DNA from: Pirellulaceae bacterium
GTDB taxonomy: Bacteria > Planctomycetota > Planctomycetia > Pirellulales > Pirellulaceae
Length of the DNA stretch: 64,000 nt
NCBI GenBank assembly: GCA_029243025.1
Contig: JAQWSU010000018.1
Span: 151,558-215,557 of the forward strand
Reading direction: 5' to 3'
In this document: one piece after another, positions 27,194-36,185 of the stretch
Numbering within the stretch: the stretch's first letter is position 1
Layout: each line of letters opens with the position of its first letter
Notes under the pieces: model-generated
What the model was told of the DNA's origin: nothing
The model's database searches: none
The model's input: only the letters and a program-made list of their open reading frames with translations
Made by a program: the position numbers and the translations under genes

Positions 27194-28483
27194 ATGGGAA
27201 CGATCGTACTCTGGATCGTGATGGGCTGTGCAGTGCTGGGAGCGTTGGCGGCTATTCGCGATCCCAACCGTGGACTCGGACGGGAATTCATGCAAGGCCT
27301 GGAAAGCATCGGGCCTATCTTTTTGCCAGTAGCGGGAATCATGGCCTCGATTCCCTTTTTGATGATGGGCATCAAGGGACTGTTTGGCCCAATTTTCGGC
27401 CTCGTAGGCGCCGACCCAGCGATGGCCGCAACCACTTTCATTGCCGTCGACATGGGCGGATATCAGTTAGCCAAAGAACTCGCCAATCCAATTGACGCAC
27501 AGTCAACCGGCAACTGGATTATGGCGATGATCGTTGGTTATATGGCGGGAGCGACAATCATCTTTTCCATTCCGGTTGGCTTAGCGATGCTAGAGCAGCG
27601 AGATCAAAAATACATGGCATTGGGAATCATGTCCGGTATTTTGAGTATTCCAATCGGCGTGGCAACTTCGTCGATCATTATCGCTCTACAAATGCCGCTC
27701 GTACGAGGCGAGATCTCGACGGCGGATCCCGCAAGTGCCGAACTGCTGCTGACCTTTCCTCAACTTGTGTTCAACTTGGTACCGTTAATACTTTTTGTCG
27801 TGTTGTTGGCATTGGGCCTACGATTCATCCCCGATGCAATGATCCGCATTTTCATGATCTTTGGCCGTGGCTTGGATGCTGCGATTAAATTGGTACTGGT
27901 GGCTACAATCGTGGAAACATTTACCGGAGTGTTTTCCGCAACCATCGGCTGGTGGGGCTTCAATCCAATCATCGAACACGACGGCGAGCTCGATGCATTA
28001 GAAATCGCCGGTTACATTGGGCTCATGCTCACCGGCGCGTTTCCCATGGTCTACTTGATCCAAAAGTTCCTCGCGCGTCCGATGGAATCAATTGGCCAAC
28101 GCTTGGGTCTGGAAGGCGCCGGTGCGGCTGGATTACTGGCCACCTTGGCGAACATCTTGGCCATGTTTCGGTTGGTCAAAGACATGCGTCCCAAAGACAA
28201 AGTTTTGAACATCGCTTTTGCAGTCTGCGCAGCCTTCATGTTCGGTGACCATCTAGCCTTCACGGTGAATTTCCAACCCACCCTCGTATCACCTATCCTG
28301 CTTGGAAAATTGGCGGGCGGTTGCTGCGGCTTCGCGCTGGCCTATTGGTTAAGCGTTCCCAAAACAATCGAACTCGAACAGTTGGACAACGCTGAACAAA
28401 CTCGCAAGTCCGACGAATCAGTGGACGCCGAACCTCCAACAATCGCCAAGGTGATGGATTCATCCAACCCAACCGAGTCATAA
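27194..28483 (+). CDS. eutH: Ethanolamine permease/facilitator EutH
   Basis: 429 residues with about 11 membrane helices. It follows the enteric EutH pattern closely: PTIVFSIPV-like (ATIIFSIPVGLAMLEQRD), DMGGYQLAKELA, SGILSIPIGVA, LRFIPDAMI, LTGAFPMVYL, GAGAAGLLATLAN and FGDHLAFTVNF. EutH brings ethanolamine across the inner membrane and matters at low concentration or low pH. The C-terminus adds a hydrophilic tail of about 50 residues. Only 3 bp separate it from eutA, so the three eut genes form one operon. The Shine-Dalgarno sequence is weak (AGAG). Confidence 0.93.
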   Translation: MGTIVLWIVMGCAVLGALAAIRDPNRGLGREFMQGLESIGPIFLPVAGIMASIPFLMMGIKGLFGPIFGLVGADPAMAATTFIAVDMGGYQLAKELANPIDAQSTGNWIMAMIVGYMAGATIIFSIPVGLAMLEQRDQKYMALGIMSGILSIPIGVATSSIIIALQMPLVRGEISTADPASAELLLTFPQLVFNLVPLILFVVLLALGLRFIPDAMIRIFMIFGRGLDAAIKLVLVATIVETFTGVFSATIGWWGFNPIIEHDGELDALEIAGYIGLMLTGAFPMVYLIQKFLARPMESIGQRLGLEGAGAAGLLATLANILAMFRLVKDMRPKDKVLNIAFAVCAAFMFGDHLAFTVNFQPTLVSPILLGKLAGGCCGFALAYWLSVPKTIELEQLDNAEQTRKSDESVDAEPPTIAKVMDSSNPTES

Positions 28484-28486
28484 TCG

Positions 28487-29959
28487 ATGGCCCTCTATCC
28501 GCCCCCCACGACTTGCAGCAACGACAACCAAGTCTTCCTGCTCGGTCTCGACTTTGGGACGACCACCAGCAGTGCCATTGTTGCGCGTGCCAATGTATCC
28601 AGTCACGGCGTGACGGGACGGATGCATTTTGGAAACCCGCAGATTATCTTTCGGTCGGACCCCGTGTTCACGCCGTTCGTCCAGGATCGCATTGATGAAC
28701 AGCAGCTCCAAGCACAGCTCGATGCTTGGCTAGACGCGAGTGGCATTCTGGCAAAACAGGTGTTCGCCGGCGCCTGCATGATCACCGGTTTGGCGGCAAA
28801 AACAACGAATGCGAACCAACTCGCCCGCCTAATTCAAAGACAGATCGGCGAGTCGTTGACCGCGACGGCCGGTGATCCGTCTCTCGAATCCTGGCTAGCC
28901 TTTATGGGCAACTGCTCGACGCTCAGCCGTCACCATTCCGACCTGACGATCATTAATCTGGATATTGGCGGGGGCACCACGAATCCGGCCATTGGCATCA
29001 ATGGCGAGGTACTCGGCACGGCAAGCTACTTTATCGGCGCACGCCACTTCGAATTCATTCCAGGCACGTATCGGCTACGTCAGGTATCCCAGCACGGCGG
29101 GCAACTTCTTCGCCATCTTGGATTCGATGTTTCTCTTGGAGAACAGCTTGATGAGCAGCAAGTGAATCGAATTCTCGACTTCTACGTCACCGGCTTAGAA
29201 GCGATTGCCACCGGTTGCCAGGAATCCCTAAACTCTCCGGACGGTCGTCTAGTCGAACAAGTCCCATGGAATTTGCCCCCTGTCAGCGAGGATTGTGCCG
29301 TCACTTTTTCCGGTGGAGTCGGTGAGTTGATTTACCGGCACCGTGCGGGTGAATCGCTGCCGGAAACAACTCACTTCGGCGATCTAGGAATCGATCTCGC
29401 GAAACGAATCGTTGCTTCCTCGCGATTGTCTCGCAACCTTTCGTCACTCATCCCAGAGAATCTCGGACGGGCCACCGTATTTGGCTTAACGCTGCACAGC
29501 ACCGAGTTGTCCGGCACAACTCTCTATCTGCCTGATCCAACGACACTTCCGTTGCGAGACCTTCCCGTGATCGCCTGCCTACGTATGGATGCTACGGCGG
29601 ACGATATCAACCGTGTTTTGTCACTGGCAGTGAAAAACGCCCAAGGCGCCTGCATTCAGTTAGTCAATAATGATTTAAGATCACCAAAGCTTGCAGAAAA
29701 CGGCTTGTCCAGGCTAAAACAAATGGGTGAACGGCTGGCAAAGGGCATGCTGAAACAAGATTTCCAACCCGCGCAGCCGCTCGTCATTCTGACACCCGAC
29801 AATCAGGGACATGCAATCGGAAATTATGCCACCCAATGGCGAAAGTTACCGATCAACCTCATCGTGATCGACGAGGTCCCCACACGGGACGCCCAATTCG
29901 TCAACATTGGCCGAGCCCGACAAAACGTGATCCCAATCAGCTTTTATGGTCTGCGTTGA
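28487..29959 (+). CDS. eutA: Ethanolamine ammonia-lyase reactivating factor EutA
   Basis: 490 residues. LGLDFGTTTSSAIVARA is the actin-like phosphate loop, IINLDIGGGTTNPAI the second phosphate loop, and VTFSGGVGELIY the adenosine motif. EutA removes damaged cobalamin from ethanolamine ammonia-lyase with ATP so that fresh adenosylcobalamin can bind. Length is close to enteric EutA (about 467). It sits between eutH and the fused lyase gene, and its last 14 bases overlap the lyase open frame, though the likelier lyase start is downstream at 29991. Confidence 0.92.
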   Translation: MALYPPPTTCSNDNQVFLLGLDFGTTTSSAIVARANVSSHGVTGRMHFGNPQIIFRSDPVFTPFVQDRIDEQQLQAQLDAWLDASGILAKQVFAGACMITGLAAKTTNANQLARLIQRQIGESLTATAGDPSLESWLAFMGNCSTLSRHHSDLTIINLDIGGGTTNPAIGINGEVLGTASYFIGARHFEFIPGTYRLRQVSQHGGQLLRHLGFDVSLGEQLDEQQVNRILDFYVTGLEAIATGCQESLNSPDGRLVEQVPWNLPPVSEDCAVTFSGGVGELIYRHRAGESLPETTHFGDLGIDLAKRIVASSRLSRNLSSLIPENLGRATVFGLTLHSTELSGTTLYLPDPTTLPLRDLPVIACLRMDATADDINRVLSLAVKNAQGACIQLVNNDLRSPKLAENGLSRLKQMGERLAKGMLKQDFQPAQPLVILTPDNQGHAIGNYATQWRKLPINLIVIDEVPTRDAQFVNIGRARQNVIPISFYGLR

Positions 29960-29990
29960 AACATTCCTTCCCATCCAGAAATCGAACCTC

Positions 29991-32174
29991 ATGACGCAAC
30001 GAAGCAACCTGCAGGAGATTCACGTACCGGTCCCGGCTACGGATGAGATTTACACCATCGTCCTGCTCGACCGCGATTACACTTTTCATGGTCTCAAACA
30101 GTTGCTGGGGGCCGCTGACGTTAGTAAAGCAGGAGATCGTTCAACAGGCCTCTGTGCTGAGAATGAGATCGCTCGCCAAGCCGCTCGCTCAATCCTCTCG
30201 TCGCTAACCCTGCAACACCTCTACGATCGACCGCTTGTTGACGACGAAGGTCGAACCGACTCGATCATGCGAGTCAATTACGATCTTAATTTGAAGACGT
30301 TTCAAGATATTGCCTCCAAGTCGCTGGGCCAATTGAAAGATCATTTATTAAACAGCTCGCCTGAAGAAATCAAACGTGTCGGTCGCGGCCTGACGGGAGT
30401 GATGGTCGCCGCCATCGTCAAGCTGCTAGATGTTCATGAAATGATCTATCTCAGCAAACAGATCAGACAACCGACGAAGGCTCGAACTCAAATTGGTCTG
30501 TCGGGCACTTTATCATCCCGTCTCCAGCCCAATCATCCTACCGACGATCTGAATGGCATCACGCTGCTGACGTATGTTGGTCTGAGCATGGGATCAGGCG
30601 ACTGCCTACTGGGCCTGAATCCGTCCGTTGACACGGTAGACAACATCGACGCGCTATTGCGGCATCTCGACAAACTGCGTCGCGATACGGAAGCACCTAC
30701 TCAAATTTGTGTCTTGTCGCATTTGAAGACACAGCTTGCCTGCTTGGAGCGAGGCGCACCGGTGGAAATCATTTTCCAAAGCTTAGCGGGTACCGATCGA
30801 ACGCTGGTAGAGGAATTCGACGTCACGGTGGAATTGCTCGATCAAGCCCGAGAGGCCATGGCTCAACAGGGACCGCTACGAGATAGGGCCGAACAATTCA
30901 TGTATTTCGAGACGGGCCAAGGATCCGAGTTTTCTTATGGCAAACACAACGGCATTGACATGACAACCTGTGAAGCGTTGTGTTACGGGCTCGCCCGTAG
31001 ATACGACCCTTTCATGGTCAACAACGTCACCGGTTTCATCGGACCAGAAACCCATCTGGATAATTTCGAGATGATGATCTCAAACCTGCAAGATCATTGC
31101 ATGGGAAAACTACTCGGCCTACCGATGGGGATGGCACCTTGCTACACGCTGCATTCTCGCATCACCAACGAGGGCCAGCAAATGGCAACTCAACTTCTAA
31201 CGGCAGCAGGCTCCAACTATTTTATGGATGTTTATCTGGGCACCGACCGAATGCTGGCCTATTTTGACACGAGCGGTCACGATGACCAAACATTGCGCGA
31301 AGTGCACGATCTCCAACCGACCGACGAATTTCTGCAATGGGGTCTTCGCAAGGGCGTGTTCAAACAAGATCATCAAGGCAAGGTGACGCGGGGTACCAAC
31401 TGGGGCAATCCCCGCATCTTCTGCGACTCGGATGCAGAGTTCCAACGGTTGCGAGAATCCGTCTCGGCGACCTATGGATTCGACAATGCGGGCCCCCGTC
31501 CGGCAAATCAGGTATCGCTTGAAGCACGAGCCAATCAGGCAGTTGCCCGTGAGGCCACCTACGCCGAGCTTCGAACCGACATCCTGAATGGCTGCGCCTA
31601 TCGAGTCTTCGCAACAGCGGCCCCAAACAAGGTCGCACACCTGAACGACCCGTCACTTGGCGCACGACTCGAAGATACTTTGCGATCCAAGCTCACCCCA
31701 GAAGACAAAGATGTTCAGATAGTCGTCTCCGACGGTCTCAGCGCAGAGGCCATCCACGCCAATCTCCCTGATTTATTGGAAGTCGTTTTGGACGGATTAC
31801 GTGCCCATCAGCTGAGTTTGGGTGAGCCGATCATTGCACCTTATGGTCGAGTGAAGCTTGCTGAATCGATCGGCAACGCATTGGAGCCACAGTTGGTGAT
31901 TAACCTCATCGGAGAAAGGCCTGGCGGCGATGCCTTGGCGTCTCGCAGTATGTCGGCCTACCTGGCCTATCGACTTGCCGATGCCAAGATTCAAAAAGAG
32001 GCGGCTGAATACAGTGGAAATAGTGAGATTCAATATGAATTCACGCTCATCTCCAACATCTATTCGGCGGGACTTCCACCCATCGAGGCCGGCTCGCTCA
32101 TCGTTGAAAAAGCGATTGAGATTCTGCAACACCAGGCAGCCGGCAATCGCTTAGAAAATCGTCTGCAACGTTAA
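29991..32174 (+). CDS. eutBC: Ethanolamine ammonia-lyase, large and small subunits fused (EutB-EutC)
   Basis: 727 residues in one uninterrupted frame. Residues 1 to about 475 match EutB: GLSGTLSSRLQPN, GDCLLGLNPSVDTV, FIGPETHLDN, and YFETGQGSEFSYG with the substrate-contacting Glu region. A linker of about 30 residues follows. Residues about 505-727 match EutC: VQIVVSDGLSAEAI, PYGRVKLAESIG, INLIGERPGGDA, LISNIYSAGLPP and EAGSLIVEKA. In most bacteria these are two proteins in an alpha6-beta6 complex that uses adenosylcobalamin to turn ethanolamine into acetaldehyde and ammonia. Here B and C are one chain. A TTA-free open frame from 29946 adds 15 residues; neither start has a good ribosome binding site, which suggests coupling to eutA. 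No shell, eutL/K/M/N/S or aldehyde dehydrogenase gene is next to it. Confidence 0.9.
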   Translation: MTQRSNLQEIHVPVPATDEIYTIVLLDRDYTFHGLKQLLGAADVSKAGDRSTGLCAENEIARQAARSILSSLTLQHLYDRPLVDDEGRTDSIMRVNYDLNLKTFQDIASKSLGQLKDHLLNSSPEEIKRVGRGLTGVMVAAIVKLLDVHEMIYLSKQIRQPTKARTQIGLSGTLSSRLQPNHPTDDLNGITLLTYVGLSMGSGDCLLGLNPSVDTVDNIDALLRHLDKLRRDTEAPTQICVLSHLKTQLACLERGAPVEIIFQSLAGTDRTLVEEFDVTVELLDQAREAMAQQGPLRDRAEQFMYFETGQGSEFSYGKHNGIDMTTCEALCYGLARRYDPFMVNNVTGFIGPETHLDNFEMMISNLQDHCMGKLLGLPMGMAPCYTLHSRITNEGQQMATQLLTAAGSNYFMDVYLGTDRMLAYFDTSGHDDQTLREVHDLQPTDEFLQWGLRKGVFKQDHQGKVTRGTNWGNPRIFCDSDAEFQRLRESVSATYGFDNAGPRPANQVSLEARANQAVAREATYAELRTDILNGCAYRVFATAAPNKVAHLNDPSLGARLEDTLRSKLTPEDKDVQIVVSDGLSAEAIHANLPDLLEVVLDGLRAHQLSLGEPIIAPYGRVKLAESIGNALEPQLVINLIGERPGGDALASRSMSAYLAYRLADAKIQKEAAEYSGNSEIQYEFTLISNIYSAGLPPIEAGSLIVEKAIEILQHQAAGNRLENRLQR

Positions 32175-32211
32175 TTTACTCATGATGGCGCGGGCAGCAA
32201 TCGGATCGACC

Positions 32212-34200
32212 TTACGATTCGTCATCCTCGTCCGTCGACATATCAAGTTGTCGCATCTTGCGGTAGAGATTAGATCGATGCAAACCAAGCCGCCGAGCGG
32301 CGTCACTCATGTTTCCACCGGTCGATTCAATATGCTTGCTAATATAGTCAGCTTGAAATTGCTTGGTTGCATCAGCAAGTGAAAGCTCAAGCGAAATGGG
32401 AGCTATCTCGCCTGTTCGTCCGGGTGAGATAATGAAAGCCAAATCCTCGACATCAATCCGATCTCCTTGTGTCAAGAAGGCCAAACGTTCCATCAAGTTG
32501 CGAAGTTCTCGCACGTTTCCCGGCCAAGCATGTTGTCGAAGTCGTTTGATTGCGGCATCCGTCAGAACAGGCGGTTGACGTCCGGCTCGCACGCAAAAAT
32601 CTTGCAGAAAAAAGTCGGCCAGCAACACAATGTCATCGACCCGTTCTCGCAGCGGCGGCATTTGAACCGTGACAACGTTAAGTCGGAAAAACAAATCTTC
32701 TCGAAATCGGCGATCGCGAACCATCTCTCCCAAGTTTTGATTTGTGGCAGCCACCACACGCGTATCGGTTGGAATAGGAATTGAGCCCCCCACACGCACA
32801 ACGACCTTTTCCTCCAACACTCGCAACAACTTTGCTTGTCCGCTAAGACTCAAGTCACCAATTTCATCCAGAAAGAGGGTGCCGCCTGAAGCCAACTCGA
32901 ACTTACCCGCGCGCGGCTCGTGAGCGTCGGTAAAGGCTCCTTTCTCGTGACCAAACAGCTCGCTCTCCAATAAGGTTTCGGTCAGCGCGGCACAATTGAC
33001 CGCGATGAAGGGCTCGTCGCGCCGCTTGCTCAAGTAATGCACCATCTGGCTGACGACTTCTTTTCCTGTACCATTTTCACCCAGAATCAACAGTGCCAAA
33101 TCGGTGGCAGCGACACGTTGCACCGAATCTCGCAACTTCTGCACCGCCGGCGTCTCACCAATCAATTGAACGGAGTCGGCTGCTTGTTGAGCAATCTGCT
33201 TGCGACTTTCTAGCAACTGCTCGATATGTTGGCTGTTCTCCAAGGCAATCGCCGCATGCCCCGCAAGCTCAACCAATCCCGACTCGTCCTCCGGTGAAAA
33301 GTTGCCATCCTGCTTGTTGATCATTTCAAAGGCGCCGAGGATTTTGCCCTTGCGCCCTCGAAGCGGAACACACAGCAAGGTGCGGGTTTCAAAACCCAAC
33401 TGCTGATCGACTTCACGATTGATGGCATTTCGAGTGTCATCTTGATCGACTCGACGTACCTCACCTGTTTGCACAACCTGCCCAACGATTCCCTCGTCAT
33501 CGGGAATACGCAATTCACCATCATCAACACCCAAAGCAGGTCGCCCGACAAGCAGCTGTTGCGGTCGATCCCAAATAAAAATGCTGGCTCGTTCCGCCCC
33601 GAGAAGCCGCGTCGACGTTTCAGCCATCTGGCAGAGCAACGGTTCGGTTTCGAGATTTTGATTCCATTGGCCCGCGATTTCTAAAATGGCTTCCAAACGC
33701 TGTAAACGCCGTTGATTGCGATGTCGGGTCAGCAGCCGTTTTACGGAAGTTCCGATCGTGGCAGCCAGCATGTCAAAGCGCAACCGCGTAGCATCGGGAG
33801 TCTCGGCTTGAAATTGGGCCACCAATAATTCGCCCGTTGAGGGACGAACCTGAAGCGGGGCAGCCAACCAGGGAGCCTGCAGCCTGACTTCTTCAGAATC
33901 GAGTGCGTCGCCCAATAAAATCGTCGGCAAAGAGCCGGTCAGGCCACCCGTCTCCCTTAAAGTTTGCCAATGTCCCTGTTGGGCATCAACGACCGCCACG
34001 TAGCTCGCCGAAAGATGCTCTGCGACGCGTGGCAGCGCATAATCTAGAAATCCGTCTAGGTCCACGTACTGAGCCTGTTCAACGAGAATCTCGAGTGCGA
34101 AGGGGTAATCTTCCGGGAACGACTGAATTCGCCGAATTTCGTTGCTCAGCTCCATGCTGCTGCCGAATGTCCTGGGTTGATTCGAGAGGGCGACTCGCAT
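32212..34200 (-). CDS. Sigma-54-dependent transcriptional activator with GAF domain
   Basis: 662 residues. The N-terminal part (about 50-330) contains a GAF sensor domain (LLGAERASIFIWDR, RTLLCVPLRGRKGKILGAF), with a possible degenerate second GAF before it. The AAA+ domain spans about 345-580: Walker A LGENGTGKEV, the sigma-54 contact loop reads GAFTDA rather than GAFTGA, Walker B GGTLFLDEIGD, and the sensor region WPGNVREL. The C-terminus is a Fis-type helix-turn-helix (ARRLGLHRSNLYRKMRQL). It has no receiver domain, so it senses a small molecule or redox state. It is convergent with eutBC with 37 bp between and divergent from fabI. Control of eut genes is possible but no -24/-12 promoter was found near them. 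An internal start at 34155 is an alternative. Confidence 0.9.
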   Translation of the reverse strand: MRVALSNQPRTFGSSMELSNEIRRIQSFPEDYPFALEILVEQAQYVDLDGFLDYALPRVAEHLSASYVAVVDAQQGHWQTLRETGGLTGSLPTILLGDALDSEEVRLQAPWLAAPLQVRPSTGELLVAQFQAETPDATRLRFDMLAATIGTSVKRLLTRHRNQRRLQRLEAILEIAGQWNQNLETEPLLCQMAETSTRLLGAERASIFIWDRPQQLLVGRPALGVDDGELRIPDDEGIVGQVVQTGEVRRVDQDDTRNAINREVDQQLGFETRTLLCVPLRGRKGKILGAFEMINKQDGNFSPEDESGLVELAGHAAIALENSQHIEQLLESRKQIAQQAADSVQLIGETPAVQKLRDSVQRVAATDLALLILGENGTGKEVVSQMVHYLSKRRDEPFIAVNCAALTETLLESELFGHEKGAFTDAHEPRAGKFELASGGTLFLDEIGDLSLSGQAKLLRVLEEKVVVRVGGSIPIPTDTRVVAATNQNLGEMVRDRRFREDLFFRLNVVTVQMPPLRERVDDIVLLADFFLQDFCVRAGRQPPVLTDAAIKRLRQHAWPGNVRELRNLMERLAFLTQGDRIDVEDLAFIISPGRTGEIAPISLELSLADATKQFQADYISKHIESTGGNMSDAARRLGLHRSNLYRKMRQLDMSTDEDDES

Positions 34201-34450
34201 TCGCGAGAAACCGCCATCATAGGCGATCCGGGCGCTGCCGACAAAGGATCCTGACGTCTCAACCCATAACTCGCTGGTAGGGCAATAGACAGGGAGTCCC
34301 AGACCGATATCCTCTTACTTGGCGTTCGCACTTACAATGAGGGCCTCGGCGAGATCACGAAGTCCACTCGACGAAGCACCGACGACCGGAAACCGCCCCG
34401 CGTTAGCGACCTGTAACCGGTCCAAACACACGACAAGGGAGATGAAAGTT

Positions 34451-35272
34451 ATGGGATTGTTCGACGGCAAAAAAGGCTTGATTCTGGGTGTGGCCAATGA
34501 CCACTCAATCGCCTGGGCAATCGCTCAACAAATTATGGAACAAGGCGGTGAGTGTGGATTTACCCACCTGCCCGATCGACCTGACGACGAACGCAAACGT
34601 AATCAAAGACGAGTCAAACTGCTGACAGACAAAAACGAGCAAGCAAAATTCCTGGTGCCGCTCGACGTTCAAAATGATGAAAACATCCGTGAAGTCATGG
34701 GAGTTGCCGCCGAACACTTTGGAAAAATCGACTTTTTATTGCACTCCATTGCGTTTGCCGATCGTGACGACTTGAATCGAGATACGGTCGAAACAAGCCG
34801 TGAGGGCTTCAAGATGGCGATGGACATCAGCGCCTACAGCCTGATTGCCGTCTGCAATGCTGCACGGGAAATCATGAGTGATAACGGAGCCATCGCGGCA
34901 ATGACCTACTTCGGTGGTGAGAAAGCCGTACCGGGATACAACGTAATGGGAATCTGCAAAGCCGCGCTCGACGCCAGCGTTCGCTACCTGGCTTTCGATC
35001 TGGGGCCTCGAAACATTCGCGTCAATGCATTGAGCGCCGGCCCCGTTCGCACACTGGCCGGTCGTGCGGCTGGCGTCGACGAGATGCTTTCTCTCTACTC
35101 TCATATGGCGCCTCTGGGCCGGAACATCACCCACGAGGAAGTTGGAAAAGCCGGCTGCTACCTGCTGTCCTCCATGTCCGGCGGCATCACGGGCGAAATC
35201 CTACACGTCGACGGCGGATACAATATCATGGGATCCCCCGGCCGGTTACTCGATCAACTGCAAGAAAACTAA
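34451..35272 (+). CDS. fabI: Enoyl-[acyl-carrier-protein] reductase FabI
   Basis: 273 residues, the usual length. MGLFDGKKGLILGVANDHSIAW is the FabI nucleotide-binding start; GYNVMGICKAAL holds Tyr and Lys in the Y-x6-K spacing that separates FabI from ordinary short-chain dehydrogenases. VDGGYNIMG closes the family pattern. It reduces enoyl-ACP in the last step of fatty acid elongation in the cytoplasm. The start at 34451 is chosen since AAGGGAG lies nine bases before it; the open frame back to 34319 has no such support. A tandem repeat lies right after its stop. Confidence 0.93.
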   Translation: MGLFDGKKGLILGVANDHSIAWAIAQQIMEQGGECGFTHLPDRPDDERKRNQRRVKLLTDKNEQAKFLVPLDVQNDENIREVMGVAAEHFGKIDFLLHSIAFADRDDLNRDTVETSREGFKMAMDISAYSLIAVCNAAREIMSDNGAIAAMTYFGGEKAVPGYNVMGICKAALDASVRYLAFDLGPRNIRVNALSAGPVRTLAGRAAGVDEMLSLYSHMAPLGRNITHEEVGKAGCYLLSSMSGGITGEILHVDGGYNIMGSPGRLLDQLQEN

Positions 35273-35290
35273 TCCTCCCAGTGCGCCGTA

Positions 35291-35336
35291 ACCGGGCACA
35301 CTGCAAACCGGGCACACTGCAAACCGGGCACAGCAG
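35291..35336 (+). repeat. 16-bp tandem repeat, about 2.8 copies
   Basis: The unit ACCGGGCACACTGCAA occurs at 35291-35306 and 35307-35322 identically and then partially from 35323. It sits between the fabI stop and the Nudix start and can be read in frame with the Nudix gene from a farther upstream start. It may change spacing or expression of the downstream gene if the copy number slips. Confidence 0.8.
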
Positions 35337-35376
35337 ATTTTGGCGACGGCCCAGCGACGACAAAGATAACCTGCCG

Positions 35377-35796
35377 ATGCATCAACCAACACCAATCGCT
35401 GTGGCAGTCGTTGAACACCAAGATCATTTCTTGATCGGCTTGCGCCCCGCCGATGTTGCCTTGGCCGGCTACTGGGAATTCCCGGGCGGAAAGATACACG
35501 CCGACGAATCCCCCGAACAGGCAGCGATTCGTGAATGTCGAGAGGAAACGGAGATCAACGTCAAGATCATCGCACGCTACCCAACGGCAAACCACCAATA
35601 CCCTCACGCTGCCGTGCAACTTCATTTCTTTCGCTGCTCTCCTCTCCCGGTCGAGAACAGCTCCGCAGGGCCACCGTCTCCGTTAGCACCCTTCCGCTGG
35701 GTCGCGAGACAAGAGCTGTCCAGTTATCAGTTCCCCGCCGCCAACAGCGAACTACTGAAGCGTTTAAGCCAGTCAGCATCGGGTCATTCTCACTGA
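35377..35796 (+). CDS. Nudix hydrolase (MutT/8-oxo-dGTP diphosphatase-like)
   Basis: 139 residues. GGKIHADESPEQAAIRECRE followed by ETEI is a full Nudix box, and IGLRPADVALAGYWEFPGGK is the MutT-type lead-in. The fold hydrolyses nucleoside diphosphate-X bonds and MutT-like members clear oxidised dGTP. The start at 35377 gives a normal MutT length; the frame is open to 35281 through the 16-bp repeats, which would add a basic tail with no domain. It lies 104 bp after fabI on the same strand. Confidence 0.85.
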   Translation: MHQPTPIAVAVVEHQDHFLIGLRPADVALAGYWEFPGGKIHADESPEQAAIRECREETEINVKIIARYPTANHQYPHAAVQLHFFRCSPLPVENSSAGPPSPLAPFRWVARQELSSYQFPAANSELLKRLSQSASGHSH

Positions 35797-36185
35797 GGCG
35801 ATCGGACGCGTTTTCCCGTGTGCCGGCAACGGTGGCATTGCCTGCGTTTGCGAATCGACCGCCGAACTGGCTCCACGATATTTCGTCAAAATTCCAGGTT
35901 GAGTTTGCGGTATTTGCGGTAAAAGCGCTCTAGGTGACAGTGAACGAATCGTCTACTCTTCGCTCGCAAAGTTTTGACTTGAAAGATTTACAAGAGTCGC
36001 TAGTCAAACGGTCCGGAAGGCAAGGCTAAATCACTTAGTAAACGTCCAGATGCTACCTGCGAGATAAGCACCGCAAAAAACACCCATAAAACGACACGGT
36101 GTTTGCTGAGAATCTCGTCTACTCGTCGTGCCACCGCAAGGATGCGGAAACCGAGGCAAACATCACCATGGAGGGATCCAAGAGC
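35797..36185. other. Intergenic region with no supported feature
   Basis: 389 bp between the Nudix and metallopeptidase-like genes. It is rich in short repeated GCGGTA words near 35907 but holds no gene, tRNA or clear terminator. Confidence 0.5.

Noticed and set aside
27194-34200. Ethanolamine microcompartment
   Set aside because: No shell protein (BMC or EutN/EutL type) is encoded anywhere in the window.
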